From positions 1 to 15,751 of the forward strand of contig CAYQFA010000022.1 of assembly GCA_964416665.1 (NCBI GenBank): a stretch of 15,751 nucleotides of DNA, in the 5' to 3' direction. Each line of letters starts with the position of its first letter. Position 1 is the stretch's first letter. The DNA comes from JAKAGE01 sp964416665. Its GTDB lineage: Bacteria; Patescibacteriota; Minisyncoccia; UBA6257; 2-01-FULL-56-20. The notes below the pieces were generated by a model that had not been told where the DNA came from, did not search any database, and saw nothing but the letters and a program-made list of their open reading frames with translations. Below, one piece after another: positions 5,808-13,391 of the stretch. The translations under genes and the position numbers were made by a program.

Positions 5808-6275
5808 ATGAGAATTTCGACACTTTGCTTTCTTCTGAAGGACGGACAGATCCTTCTTGCAATGAAGAAGCGCGGATTTGGCGAGGGCAAATGGAACGGG
5901 GTCGGCGGGAAGGCCAATGAGGGCGAAAGCATCGAGCACGCCGCGTTGCGGGAGATGGAAGAGGAAATTGGGGTTACGGCGCATGAGGGCGACTTAAAGC
6001 CGATGGGATTGCTTCACTTTCGCTCGGTGGAGAATGAAAAGCTCAATTGGGATGTCCACGTATTTTTCCTGCACGTATGGCATGGCGATCCCCGGGAATC
6101 GGAGGAAATGCGTCCACAATGGTATCCCATCAGCCATCTCCCGTTTGAAAGCATGTGGCCGGATGACAGGCATTGGCTTCCACATATGCTTGCCCGGGAA
6201 AAGATCGTGGGCGATTTTGAATTCAACAAGGAGGGCGACGATTTTCTCGATTTTTCAATAAAGATCGTAGATTAA
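5808..6275 (+). CDS. MTH1-like Nudix hydrolase (8-oxo-dGTP diphosphatase)
   Basis: A 155-residue Nudix protein. The complete Nudix box GX5EX7REUXEEXGU runs from G34 to V56 (E40, R48, E49, E52, E53). Preceding it is KRGFGEGKWNGVGGK (21-35), and near the C-terminus MWPDDRHWLP (116-125). Both match the MTH1/NUDT1 subfamily closely from memory, where the paired aspartates of WPDD contact the oxidised base. The predicted reaction is hydrolysis of 8-oxo-dGTP (and possibly 2-OH-dATP) to the monophosphate, keeping oxidised nucleotides out of DNA. The resemblance is stronger to MTH1 than to E. coli MutT. The start is supported by a TATAAT box 6 nt upstream. Together with the AlkA-type glycosylase it gives the window a nucleotide-damage theme, although the two genes are not in one operon. 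Confidence 0.9.
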   Translation: MRISTLCFLLKDGQILLAMKKRGFGEGKWNGVGGKANEGESIEHAALREMEEEIGVTAHEGDLKPMGLLHFRSVENEKLNWDVHVFFLHVWHGDPRESEEMRPQWYPISHLPFESMWPDDRHWLPHMLAREKIVGDFEFNKEGDDFLDFSIKIVD

Positions 6276-6313
6276 AAAATCGTTACGTTGCTCTGGAAAT
6301 CTCCTTCAATTTC

Positions 6314-6322
6314 TGTTAAAAT
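6314..6322 (+). promoter_or_regulatory. Extended -10 promoter of the MBL-fold gene
   Basis: TG-T-TAAAAT at 6314-6322, 9 nt before the ATG at 6332, which would leave a leader of only a few nucleotides. Confidence 0.5.
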
Positions 6323-6331
6323 CTACCATAT

Positions 6332-6916
6332 ATGGTTATCAACTATTTTGGCAACGGCTGTTTTCGGCTGCAAAGCGGGGAGACGTCTATCCTGGTAAAC
6401 CCCGAAAACAATCGATTGAAGGCGGATATCATCCTTAAAACGCTCACCGGGACACAAGCTGCCGAGGTGGCCGAGTCCATCGAATCTTCCGACGGGACGG
6501 TGATCTCATTTCCGGGGGAATATGAGGCCAAGGACATCGAGATTTTGGGATTCCCGATCCCTGCGGAGTCTGCTGAAAAGTTTTTGAAGACCACGTACGC
6601 CGTTCTGTGGGAGGGCATGAAGTTCGTTTTTTTGGGACATCTTTCGACGCCGCTTGACGCGACCTTGTTGGAGGAGTTTTCCGAACCGGACGTACTTTTC
6701 CTGCCAATAGGCGGCGGGCATTTTTTGGAGCCCGAGATCGCTGCGAAGATCACAAAACAACTTGAGGCGAAAGTTGTCATTCCAAGCTTCTATAAAGATC
6801 CTGCCGCGTTCTTGAAGGCGCTTGGCGTCAAGGGTGAGCCAATGGACAAGCTGGTCTTCAAGCAAAAAGATATCGCGAGCGACAAAGGCCGTGTGATCAT
6901 TCTTAAAGCGGCATAG
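6332..6916 (+). CDS. Metallo-beta-lactamase-fold protein lacking the metal-binding motif
   Basis: A 194-residue protein of the UlaG-like/'Zn-dependent hydrolase' branch of the MBL fold. Recognisable landmarks are YFGNGCFRLQSGETSILVNP (5-24, normally GHSCF...ILIDP), SFPGEYEAKDI (59-69), FLGHLSTPL (100-108), PDVLFLPIGGG (119-129) and AKVVIPSFY (146-154). The HxHxDH metal site is absent: after VNP the chain goes directly to NNRLKADIILKTL. The first histidine of GHSCF is asparagine. A metal-dependent hydrolase activity is therefore unlikely, and it may be a binding or structural pseudoenzyme. Its role is unknown. It sits 22 nt before gyrA on the same strand, so co-transcription is possible. Confidence 0.78.
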   Translation: MVINYFGNGCFRLQSGETSILVNPENNRLKADIILKTLTGTQAAEVAESIESSDGTVISFPGEYEAKDIEILGFPIPAESAEKFLKTTYAVLWEGMKFVFLGHLSTPLDATLLEEFSEPDVLFLPIGGGHFLEPEIAAKITKQLEAKVVIPSFYKDPAAFLKALGVKGEPMDKLVFKQKDIASDKGRVIILKAA

Positions 6917-6938
6917 CCTGTCATTTATCTATTTACTC

Positions 6939-9377
6939 ATGTCCGACATTGAACCACGTGAAATAACAAAAGAGCTTGGCGAATCGTACCTCGACTACGC
7001 GATGTCCGTGATCGTTGCACGTGCGTTGCCCGACGTGCGCGACGGCATGAAACCGGTGCATCGCCGCGTGCTGTGGGCGATGTGGGATATGGGCGTGGTG
7101 AGCACGGCGAAGTTCAGGAAATCGGCGTATGTGGTTGGAGAGACGATGGCGAAATACCACCCGCATGGCGATTCCTCTATTTACGATACTTTGGTGCGCA
7201 TGGCGCAGGATTTTTCATTGCGCTATCCATTGGTGAAGGGACAGGGAAACTTCGGTTCGGTTGACGGCGATTCGGCAGCCGCCATGCGTTATACCGAAGC
7301 CAAGCTTGCGGCGATTGCGAACGAGATGCTGGTGGACATCGAAAAGGAAACGGTGGATTGGACGCCGAATTATGATGGTACGCGCAATGAACCGTCGGTG
7401 CTTCCTGCGCGGCTGCCGAATCTTTTATTGAACGGTACGCTCGGCATCGCCGTCGGTATGGCAACGAGCATCCCGCCGCACAATTTGAACGAGGTCGCCG
7501 ACGCCATTTTATATTTGGCCGATAACGGCGCTGCGACAAGCGAAGATCTTTTGCAGTTCGTAAAAGGCCCCGACTTTCCGACTGGCGGCATCATTTATGA
7601 CGTGAACGCGATCAAGCAGGCATATGTTTCCGGACGCGGTGCCATCATGACGCGCGCGAAAGCGGAAATCGTCGAAAAAAAGAACAGCCGCCAGTTCGAC
7701 ATCGTCGTCACCGAGATCCCGTATCAGGTGAACAAGTCGGAACTTATCAAGACGATCGCGGAACTCGCACAGGATAAGAAGATCGAAGGGATCCGTGATT
7801 TGCGCGACGAGTCCGATCGCGAGGGCATGCGTATCGTGATCGAGCTCAAGAACGACGTTGCGCCGCAGAAGGTCTTGAACTGGCTCTATAAACACACCGA
7901 CCTCGAGAAGAATTTCAATTTCAATATGATCGCGCTTGTGAACGGCATCGAGCCGCGCTTGCTTACACTTAAAGATATTTTGGCCGAGTACATCGAGCAT
8001 CGAAAGATCATTGTCACGCGGCGTACGAAGTTCGATCTCCGCAAAGCGGAGGAGCGCGCGCATATCTTGGAGGGTCTTGCCATCGCGCTCGATGCGATCG
8101 ACCGCGTGATCGCGACCATTCGCAAGTCCGAGGATAAGGAAGTGGCGCACGCGAACCTAATGAAGAATTTCAAGTTGAGCGCGCTTCAGGCGACGGCGAT
8201 TTTGGAAATGCGGCTGCAAACCCTTGCGGCGCTTGAGCGGCTCAAGATCGAGACCGAGCTCAAGGAAAAAAAGGCGCTCATTGAGGAACTTAAATTGATA
8301 TTAAAGAGCACGGCGCGGGTTTTGAAGATCATCAAAGACGAGGTCAAGGAACTAAAAGATAAATACGGCGATGAGCGGCGAACGAAAGTCGTTTCGCGTG
8401 CGGTGGAGTCGGTGAGCGATGAAGACCTGATTCCCGAGGAAGAGGCGATGGTCACGGTCTCCGGCGGCGGTTACATCAAGCGCCTCCCGCCCGACACCTT
8501 TAAGGTCCAGCGCCGCGGCGGAAAGGGGCTGATCGGATCCGACGTCGCCGACGAGGATTTCCTGCTGCACTTCTTCAATTCGCATACTCACGACAACGTC
8601 CTGTTCTTCACCGATCGCGGCCGTGTTTTCCAGACGAAGGTCTATGAGATCCCGCAGGCCACGCGTACGTCCAAGGGCAAGGCGATCCAAAACTTCTTGG
8701 AACTTCCCGCAGACGAGAACGTGAACGCGATCGTGAACTATTCGGCGTCGGGCGCGAAGAGCGAAGGAAAGTCCGGCAGGAAATATTTAATGATGGTAAC
8801 GAAGCACGGCGTCATCAAGAAAACGCCGCTTGAGGACTTTGAGAACATCCGGCGTACCGGCATCATCGCCATTTCGCTCAAAAAAGGCGACCAGTTGAAG
8901 TGGGCGCGTCTTACCAGCGGTTCCGATCAGGCGATCCTTGTGACGCGGCAGGGTCAGTCCATTCGCTTCGATGAGAAGCAGGCGCGTCCGATGGGCCGCA
9001 CTGCGGCGGGTGTGCGCGCCATCAAGTTGAAAAAACAGAACGATGAAGTTGCGGGATTTGATATAATAAAGGGAGACGATGCGATGCTCGTGGTGGTGAT
9101 GGAAAATGGATATGCGAAGCAGACGTCGCTCAAGGAGTATAAGAAACAGAGCCGCGGCGGATCGGGGATCAAGACCGCAGAGGTGACGACGAAGACCGGC
9201 CTCGTGGTCTCCGCCCATGTCGTCACCGAGGAAAAAGAGATATTCGCGCTTTCGGCGAAGGGACAGATGATCCGCACCGAGCTCAATACGGTCCGCAAGA
9301 CCGGCCGGTCCGCGCAGGGCGTCCGCATCATGGATCTCAGGAGCGGGGACCGTCTCGCAGGTACCGTCGTTATTTAA
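6939..9377 (+). CDS. gyrA: DNA gyrase subunit A
   Basis: An 812-residue subunit A of type IIA topoisomerase, which with GyrB introduces negative supercoils using ATP. Seen: the N-terminal YLDYAMSVIVARALPDVRDG, the winged-helix region with HPHGDSSIYD (74-83), the catalytic tyrosine Y118 in AAAMRYTE, a long coiled-coil tail domain, and a C-terminal beta-pinwheel starting with the GyrA box QRRGGKG (524-530). The GyrA box identifies GyrA rather than ParC. At the quinolone-determining positions (E. coli 83 and 87) the residues are S79 and D83, the usual sensitive state. Start ATG 6939 gives the expected MSDIEPREI N-terminus. The TAA stop overlaps the next ATG by one base (TAATG), so the solute-binding gene is probably translated by re-initiation. 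gyrB is not in the window. Confidence 0.97.
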   Translation: MSDIEPREITKELGESYLDYAMSVIVARALPDVRDGMKPVHRRVLWAMWDMGVVSTAKFRKSAYVVGETMAKYHPHGDSSIYDTLVRMAQDFSLRYPLVKGQGNFGSVDGDSAAAMRYTEAKLAAIANEMLVDIEKETVDWTPNYDGTRNEPSVLPARLPNLLLNGTLGIAVGMATSIPPHNLNEVADAILYLADNGAATSEDLLQFVKGPDFPTGGIIYDVNAIKQAYVSGRGAIMTRAKAEIVEKKNSRQFDIVVTEIPYQVNKSELIKTIAELAQDKKIEGIRDLRDESDREGMRIVIELKNDVAPQKVLNWLYKHTDLEKNFNFNMIALVNGIEPRLLTLKDILAEYIEHRKIIVTRRTKFDLRKAEERAHILEGLAIALDAIDRVIATIRKSEDKEVAHANLMKNFKLSALQATAILEMRLQTLAALERLKIETELKEKKALIEELKLILKSTARVLKIIKDEVKELKDKYGDERRTKVVSRAVESVSDEDLIPEEEAMVTVSGGGYIKRLPPDTFKVQRRGGKGLIGSDVADEDFLLHFFNSHTHDNVLFFTDRGRVFQTKVYEIPQATRTSKGKAIQNFLELPADENVNAIVNYSASGAKSEGKSGRKYLMMVTKHGVIKKTPLEDFENIRRTGIIAISLKKGDQLKWARLTSGSDQAILVTRQGQSIRFDEKQARPMGRTAAGVRAIKLKKQNDEVAGFDIIKGDDAMLVVVMENGYAKQTSLKEYKKQSRGGSGIKTAEVTTKTGLVVSAHVVTEEKEIFALSAKGQMIRTELNTVRKTGRSAQGVRIMDLRSGDRLAGTVVI

Positions 9378-10693
9378 TGCCCAAAAACCTAACTCAAAAA
9401 CAGATCATCATCGCAGGCGCCGTGGCGGTCGTGCTTATCGGCCTCGTGGTTGTTTTCTTTATGAATGTGCGCAGTAAAAGCGCTTCCTCGCAGGCGCTCA
9501 ACATCACCATTTGGGGAACCGACGACTCCAAGGCGTTCAACGATCTGATCTCCGCGTACAGCGGTCCCGGAGCGGGGAATAGCACGGTCATAAAATACGT
9601 CCAGATGGATCCGAGCACCTATCAGAACAAATTGTTGAACGCGCTTGCGGCCGGTACCGGTCCTGATGTTTTCGAGATCGGGAACCGCGACCTGCCGCAG
9701 TGGGAAAACCTGGTCACCCCCATACCGGCAAGCTTGGCGCCCACCTTTAGCGCCATAACGCTCCAGAACGATTTTCCAACGGTGGTCGGGCAGGATTTTG
9801 TCATAGACAACAATGTTTACGCACTGCCGCTTTCCATCGACACCATGGCGATGATCTACAACAAGGACCTGTTGGATTCGGCGAGTGTGGCGGTTCCGCC
9901 GAAGACGTGGACCGATCTTGATAACGACGTCTCGGCGCTCAAGGTTGTCAATTCTCAGGGCCAGCTTACGCAAGCGGCCGTGGCGCTCGGCGGCTCGGAG
10001 ACGAGCATTGCGGATGCCTCCGACCTTGTATTTCTCCTGATGCTTCAAAATGGGGCGCAGATGCCATCGATCGACGATACCACCGTGGGCTTCGTGGGGA
10101 ACGGCGGGACCGCCACCCCCGGCCTTTCTGCGTTCAACTTTTATCTCCAATTTGCGAATGCCGCCTCGCCCTACTATGCATGGAGCGACAGTATGGGGGA
10201 TTCCAAGGATAGCTTTGCTCAAGGTAAAACAGCGATCATCTTCGACTACGCCTCCTCACTCGCCGCCATCAAAGCGAAGTCACCGTTTTTAAATATCGGC
10301 GTCGCACCAATGCCGCAGTCGGAAGGAGCGACCATTTCCATCAACTATCCAAAATATTCGGGTCTTGCCGTGAACAGGAGCAGTGCGTCAGTGGTCGGCG
10401 CATGGTCGTTCCTCATCAATTTGACGACATCGCTCGCAAATGAGAAGATTTATACAGCGGACACGGGAGAACCTCCGGCGCTCCGGGCTGCCATACAGGC
10501 AGACCTCACCGATCCCAACCTTTCGGTCTTTGCGGCGCAGGCGCTCACGGCCCGTTCGTGGTACGAAGTTGATAGCACGAAATTCGACGGGATCATGAAC
10601 ACGGCCATCCAAAATGTTCTTAGCGGTTCATCGGATTCCACGGATGCGCTCACCGAGGCGCAGTCGGAAATGAACGCCACTACCGGAAATTAA
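9377..10693 (+). CDS. Membrane-anchored family-1 extracellular solute-binding protein
   Basis: A 438-residue protein with one N-terminal transmembrane helix (about 10-29) and a large external domain. That domain carries periplasmic sugar-binding-protein (SBP family 1, MalE-like) features: LNITIWGTDDSKAFNDLISAY (41-61), ALAAGTGPDVFEIGN (89-103), YALPLSIDTMAMIYNKDLL in the middle, and FAQGKTAIIFDYASSL further on. There is no lipobox cysteine, so it is held by its uncleaved helix rather than a lipid. No ABC permease or ATPase gene is in the window, so transport is not shown. The ligand is unknown and carbohydrate is only the family default. Translation is probably coupled to gyrA (TAATG). Four nucleotides separate it from the next, pilin-like, gene. 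Confidence 0.85.
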   Translation: MPKNLTQKQIIIAGAVAVVLIGLVVVFFMNVRSKSASSQALNITIWGTDDSKAFNDLISAYSGPGAGNSTVIKYVQMDPSTYQNKLLNALAAGTGPDVFEIGNRDLPQWENLVTPIPASLAPTFSAITLQNDFPTVVGQDFVIDNNVYALPLSIDTMAMIYNKDLLDSASVAVPPKTWTDLDNDVSALKVVNSQGQLTQAAVALGGSETSIADASDLVFLLMLQNGAQMPSIDDTTVGFVGNGGTATPGLSAFNFYLQFANAASPYYAWSDSMGDSKDSFAQGKTAIIFDYASSLAAIKAKSPFLNIGVAPMPQSEGATISINYPKYSGLAVNRSSASVVGAWSFLINLTTSLANEKIYTADTGEPPALRAAIQADLTDPNLSVFAAQALTARSWYEVDSTKFDGIMNTAIQNVLSGSSDSTDALTEAQSEMNATTGN

Positions 10694-10697
10694 ATTC

Positions 10698-11171
10698 ATG
10701 TTCAAACATAACCTTCTTATAAAGATATTCATCGTTCTTCTTGTGCTGGCACCGACCGCCAGTGCGCTGGCCTACACGACGCCGAACATCTGGACCGTTC
10801 CACCGGGATATTGGGGACCTATCGTTTCGTGCACCGGCAATTACCTTAATAATAACTCAACAGGAACATGCCAGAGCCTGTGCGACCTTATTAACACCGC
10901 TATCAACGCGACCTATTTCGCCATGTCGGTCGCGATATTCATCCTCGCCCCGATCCTTTTTCTGGTCGGAGCCATTATGATCATAATTTCCGGGGCGAAC
11001 CCCGAGATGTTGAGTAAAGGGAAAAAGACGCTCACCGACACGCTTATAGGGCTGATCATCGTGCTGTGTTCATACCTGATCGTCAACACGGTCATCACCA
11101 CGTTGCATATCACCAACATTGGAGGATTTGGCGCGAGTTCGTGCACGTTGGGCGGTGCGGGAACACACTAA
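10698..11171 (+). CDS. VirB2/TrbC-like two-helix pilin protein 1
   Basis: A 157-residue exported protein. The signal peptide is 1-25 (cleavage after SALA), then an extracellular segment with cysteines at 45, 58 and 62. Two hydrophobic helices follow (about 73-98 and 113-136), separated by a short charged turn with the motif ANPEMLSKGKKTL, and a short C-terminal tail with C149. A signal peptide plus two helices joined by a tight basic turn is the architecture of VirB2/TrbC conjugative pilins, and such proteins are common in Patescibacteria. Function is inferred from architecture: a pilus subunit or a small membrane protein of unknown role. It starts 4 nt after the solute-binding gene, in the same likely operon. 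The cysteine-rich loop is absent from the other paralogues here. Confidence 0.72.
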   Translation: MFKHNLLIKIFIVLLVLAPTASALAYTTPNIWTVPPGYWGPIVSCTGNYLNNNSTGTCQSLCDLINTAINATYFAMSVAIFILAPILFLVGAIMIIISGANPEMLSKGKKTLTDTLIGLIIVLCSYLIVNTVITTLHITNIGGFGASSCTLGGAGTH

Positions 11172-11224
11172 TGGTTTCGGTGGTGGGGAAATGATCAAGG
11201 GCCGGTGTCTGAAAATCGGAAAAA

Positions 11225-12088
11225 ATGAAACACTACATCTATATTCTCATTGCGGCCGTTGTAGCTTTTCTGCCTATCGCCGCTTTTGCCCAGGTTCCGA
11301 TCTCCGTCTCTATCCCCGGCTCATACGTCAACAGCACAAGCGGTTCTCCCGGCAGCTATGTCGCTAATTTTTACCAGTTTGCGCTATTGATCGGCGGTAT
11401 TCTTGCTTTTGCGGTAGTGATCTATGGCGGTATCCTTTATATGACGACCGTAGGGAATCCTTCGGGGCAAAGCGAGGCAAAGGCGTGGTTGTGGGCCGCG
11501 GTTTGGGGCATTCTTTTGCTCGGCGGCGCCTATCTGGTTTTGAAGATCATCAATCCCCAATTAATAAACCTGAACCTGCCAACGCTCACAAGTACAGGGC
11601 AGACGTCAAATCAAGTGACGGTGCCTGCGGGAAGTAGCAGTGGCGGCACCAGCGGCGGCGGAACAACGGTCAACACAAGCGGTGGTGGTACTGCGACGAC
11701 CAATAGTATTGCGAACGCTGCGGCAGCCGCACAGGCTAATTCGATGAGCTCGGCTAGCGGCCCCGGCGGCGGTACCGTCGCATGCGCATGGGCGGTGAAT
11801 CAGGTTCTCACAAGCGCAGGCATTTCACCGATCGATGGCGACTCGGTCCAGAGTATGGAAAATGCCCTGACGTCGGGCCGGGGGACACTGGTGGATCCGT
11901 CGCAGGCGAAGGCTGGCGACATTGTCATACAGGCAGGGGATGGCCATGTCGGTATCTGTATGAATGATGGCTGCACCCAGGTTATATCCAACTCGTCGTC
12001 GCACGCGAGCTTTACGTGGGTGAGCAATACGAGTTTTTCTCCGTCCTATAGCGGCGGCCCCGGGCGCATTTATCAAGTCAACCACTAA
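11225..12088 (+). CDS. Pilin-like membrane module fused to an NlpC/P60- or CHAP-like peptidase
   Basis: A 287-residue two-part protein. Part one has a signal peptide (1-22, AFA cleavage) and two helices (about 50-75 and 85-110) with the turn GNPSGQSEAKAW, matching the neighbouring VirB2-like proteins. Residues 121-182 are a Gly/Ser/Thr/Ala-rich linker. Part two (about 183-287) resembles a papain-like peptidoglycan peptidase: VACAWAVNQVL with probable nucleophile C187, KAGDIVI (229-235), and GHVGIC with probable catalytic H241, followed by VISNSS (N256 a possible third residue). The predicted role is local cell-wall cleavage at the surface, analogous to VirB1-type or NlpC/P60 hydrolases acting during pilus or channel assembly, but this is inference. 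A weak GGA lies 4 nt before the ATG. The next gene follows after 3 nt. Confidence 0.75.
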   Translation: MKHYIYILIAAVVAFLPIAAFAQVPISVSIPGSYVNSTSGSPGSYVANFYQFALLIGGILAFAVVIYGGILYMTTVGNPSGQSEAKAWLWAAVWGILLLGGAYLVLKIINPQLINLNLPTLTSTGQTSNQVTVPAGSSSGGTSGGGTTVNTSGGGTATTNSIANAAAAAQANSMSSASGPGGGTVACAWAVNQVLTSAGISPIDGDSVQSMENALTSGRGTLVDPSQAKAGDIVIQAGDGHVGICMNDGCTQVISNSSSHASFTWVSNTSFSPSYSGGPGRIYQVNH

Positions 12089-12091
12089 AAC

Positions 12092-12928
12092 ATGAAACGA
12101 TTTCTTTTAATAGCAGGAATAATAATTGCCATTGTGCTCGTCGCATGGGGGGTTTGGTTCTTCGCCTTTTCGAAAAATCCTTCTAGCCCGAATATGTCAT
12201 CGTCGGTTTCTTCGGTAGTACAGAGCCAATCACAAAGTGGAACGTCGGTACGCGTCCAAGAAATTGCCAGCCCGCAAGACCCCGCGGTTGCCAAAGATTT
12301 TTTGGGCAACATACAAAATTCGGATCAAATTGCGCTTGGCGGCACCGTGGTCGTATCACCTTACGCGCTTCAGGTTTGGGGCGATGCGGATCAGGGCGGA
12401 GAGGCGCTGCTTGAATACACGTCCAGCGGGTGGACGCCGCTATCCCTCGGCGGCGGCGAGTGGAGCGAGCTCGCGCTTCTTCAGGAGGGCGTACCGGTTT
12501 CGATCGCGGAGCAATTGGCCGCAGGGGTGGCGGGCGGAGCGGTTTCCTCGCCAGCTAGTTCATCGATAGCCATCCCGGCAGGCGATACCGTCACTATAGG
12601 GACGCCGGAGGGAAGCGTGACTACAAGTAATTTTTACAAGAGCGCTGACTACATTGCCCAGAACCAGCAGATCGTTGTGGTCAAACAGACCTCGGCCTAC
12701 GGCATTTTTTACAATGTTTTAGATAGCAGTTTCGCCGTCACTATTTTCGGAACGCCGTTCGACACTGTGCGCCCGACGGCAGAAACGGCATTTTTAACAC
12801 AACTCGGGATCTCCCAAACCGATGCATGCAAGTTGAATGTGGTCGAAAATACTGCCAATAATCTCAACAATCCTGACGCCGGTAAATCGTTCCCTCTCAG
12901 TTTCTGCAGTAGTAGCACATTGTTCTAG
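12092..12928 (+). CDS. Membrane-anchored protein of unknown function
   Basis: A 278-residue protein with one N-terminal transmembrane helix (about 4-26), a Ser/Gln-rich spacer (29-52), and an external region in two parts. Residues ~55-160 are Gly/Ser-rich with no motif I recognise. Residues ~178-272 look like a separate conserved domain with YIAQNQQIVVVKQTSAYGI, a helical AETAFLTQLGISQTDACKLNV, and a closing FPLSFC. Cysteines C246 and C272 are the only two and could form a disulfide. I recall similar C-terminal segments in Parcubacteria hypothetical proteins, which I cannot confirm here. It follows the pilin-peptidase fusion by 3 nt and is almost certainly in its operon, so it may be a partner on the cell surface. 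No enzymatic function is evident. Confidence 0.75.
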   Translation: MKRFLLIAGIIIAIVLVAWGVWFFAFSKNPSSPNMSSSVSSVVQSQSQSGTSVRVQEIASPQDPAVAKDFLGNIQNSDQIALGGTVVVSPYALQVWGDADQGGEALLEYTSSGWTPLSLGGGEWSELALLQEGVPVSIAEQLAAGVAGGAVSSPASSSIAIPAGDTVTIGTPEGSVTTSNFYKSADYIAQNQQIVVVKQTSAYGIFYNVLDSSFAVTIFGTPFDTVRPTAETAFLTQLGISQTDACKLNVVENTANNLNNPDAGKSFPLSFCSSSTLF

Positions 12929-12949
12929 TGGCCAAACCATTACGGAATC

Positions 12950-12958
12950 TGTTATAAT
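12950..12958 (+). promoter_or_regulatory. Extended -10 promoter of pilin-like gene 3 (leaderless)
   Basis: TG-T-TATAAT at 12950-12958, a perfect extended -10, ending 6 nt before the ATG at 12965. The pilin-like gene therefore has its own promoter within the cluster. Confidence 0.7.
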
Positions 12959-12964
12959 AAACCT

Positions 12965-13312
12965 ATGGCAACAACAAAAAGGATAGTGGCGGTTACGGCG
13001 GGGGTCGGATCGTTTTTAACACTCAACGCTGTCGCGTTCGCGCAGACGGTCACTCTCACCGATCCGCTTGGCGGTGCGACGCTCCCCGTGGTCCTTGCTA
13101 ACGTGATTGCATTCTTAAGCACTACCATTGCCATCCCGCTCACGGTCATCATGGTGCTCGTCGGTGCTTTCCAGATGATGACATCGGCGGGAAATCCCGA
13201 GAAATTCACCAAAGGGAGAACTACTTTACTTTATGCGGCCATCGGCTTCGCCGTCGCCTTCCTTGCCTCCGGTATCACCACCTTGATAAGCAATGTCTTG
13301 CAGGGCCACTAA
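12965..13312 (+). CDS. VirB2/TrbC-like two-helix pilin protein 3
   Basis: A 115-residue exported protein: signal peptide 1-26 (AFA cleavage), helices at about 45-72 and 86-110. They are joined by the turn SAGNPEKFTKGRTTLLY that is shared in form with the proteins at 10698, 13392 and 13873. The mature chain (~89 residues) is the size of VirB2-type pilins. There is no cysteine. The likely role is a small pilus-like or membrane-channel subunit, inferred from architecture. It has a strong extended -10 promoter directly upstream, so it can be expressed separately from the gyrA-linked genes, possibly in high amounts as befits a structural subunit. Confidence 0.75.
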   Translation: MATTKRIVAVTAGVGSFLTLNAVAFAQTVTLTDPLGGATLPVVLANVIAFLSTTIAIPLTVIMVLVGAFQMMTSAGNPEKFTKGRTTLLYAAIGFAVAFLASGITTLISNVLQGH

Positions 13313-13337
13313 TCAAGCTGGATTTTAACGATATTTG

Positions 13338-13346
13338 TGATACGAT
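13338..13346 (+). promoter_or_regulatory. Possible extended -10 upstream of pilin-like gene 4
   Basis: TG-A-TACGAT at 13338-13346, giving a leader of about 40 nt before the ATG at 13392. The -35 is poor, and read-through from the preceding gene is also possible. Confidence 0.33.
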
Positions 13347-13391
13347 GGAAATAAGCAGGAAAATGGTCGAATAAAAAATAAAACCTTATTT

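Noticed and set aside
7509..8150. 213-codon minus-strand frame
   Set aside because: Antisense to conserved gyrA codons; no independent start signals or motifs.
9389..10222. 277-codon open frame on the minus strand
   Set aside because: It lies antisense within the solute-binding gene, shows basic, composition-biased sequence without domain features, and is explained by codon bias of the plus-strand gene.
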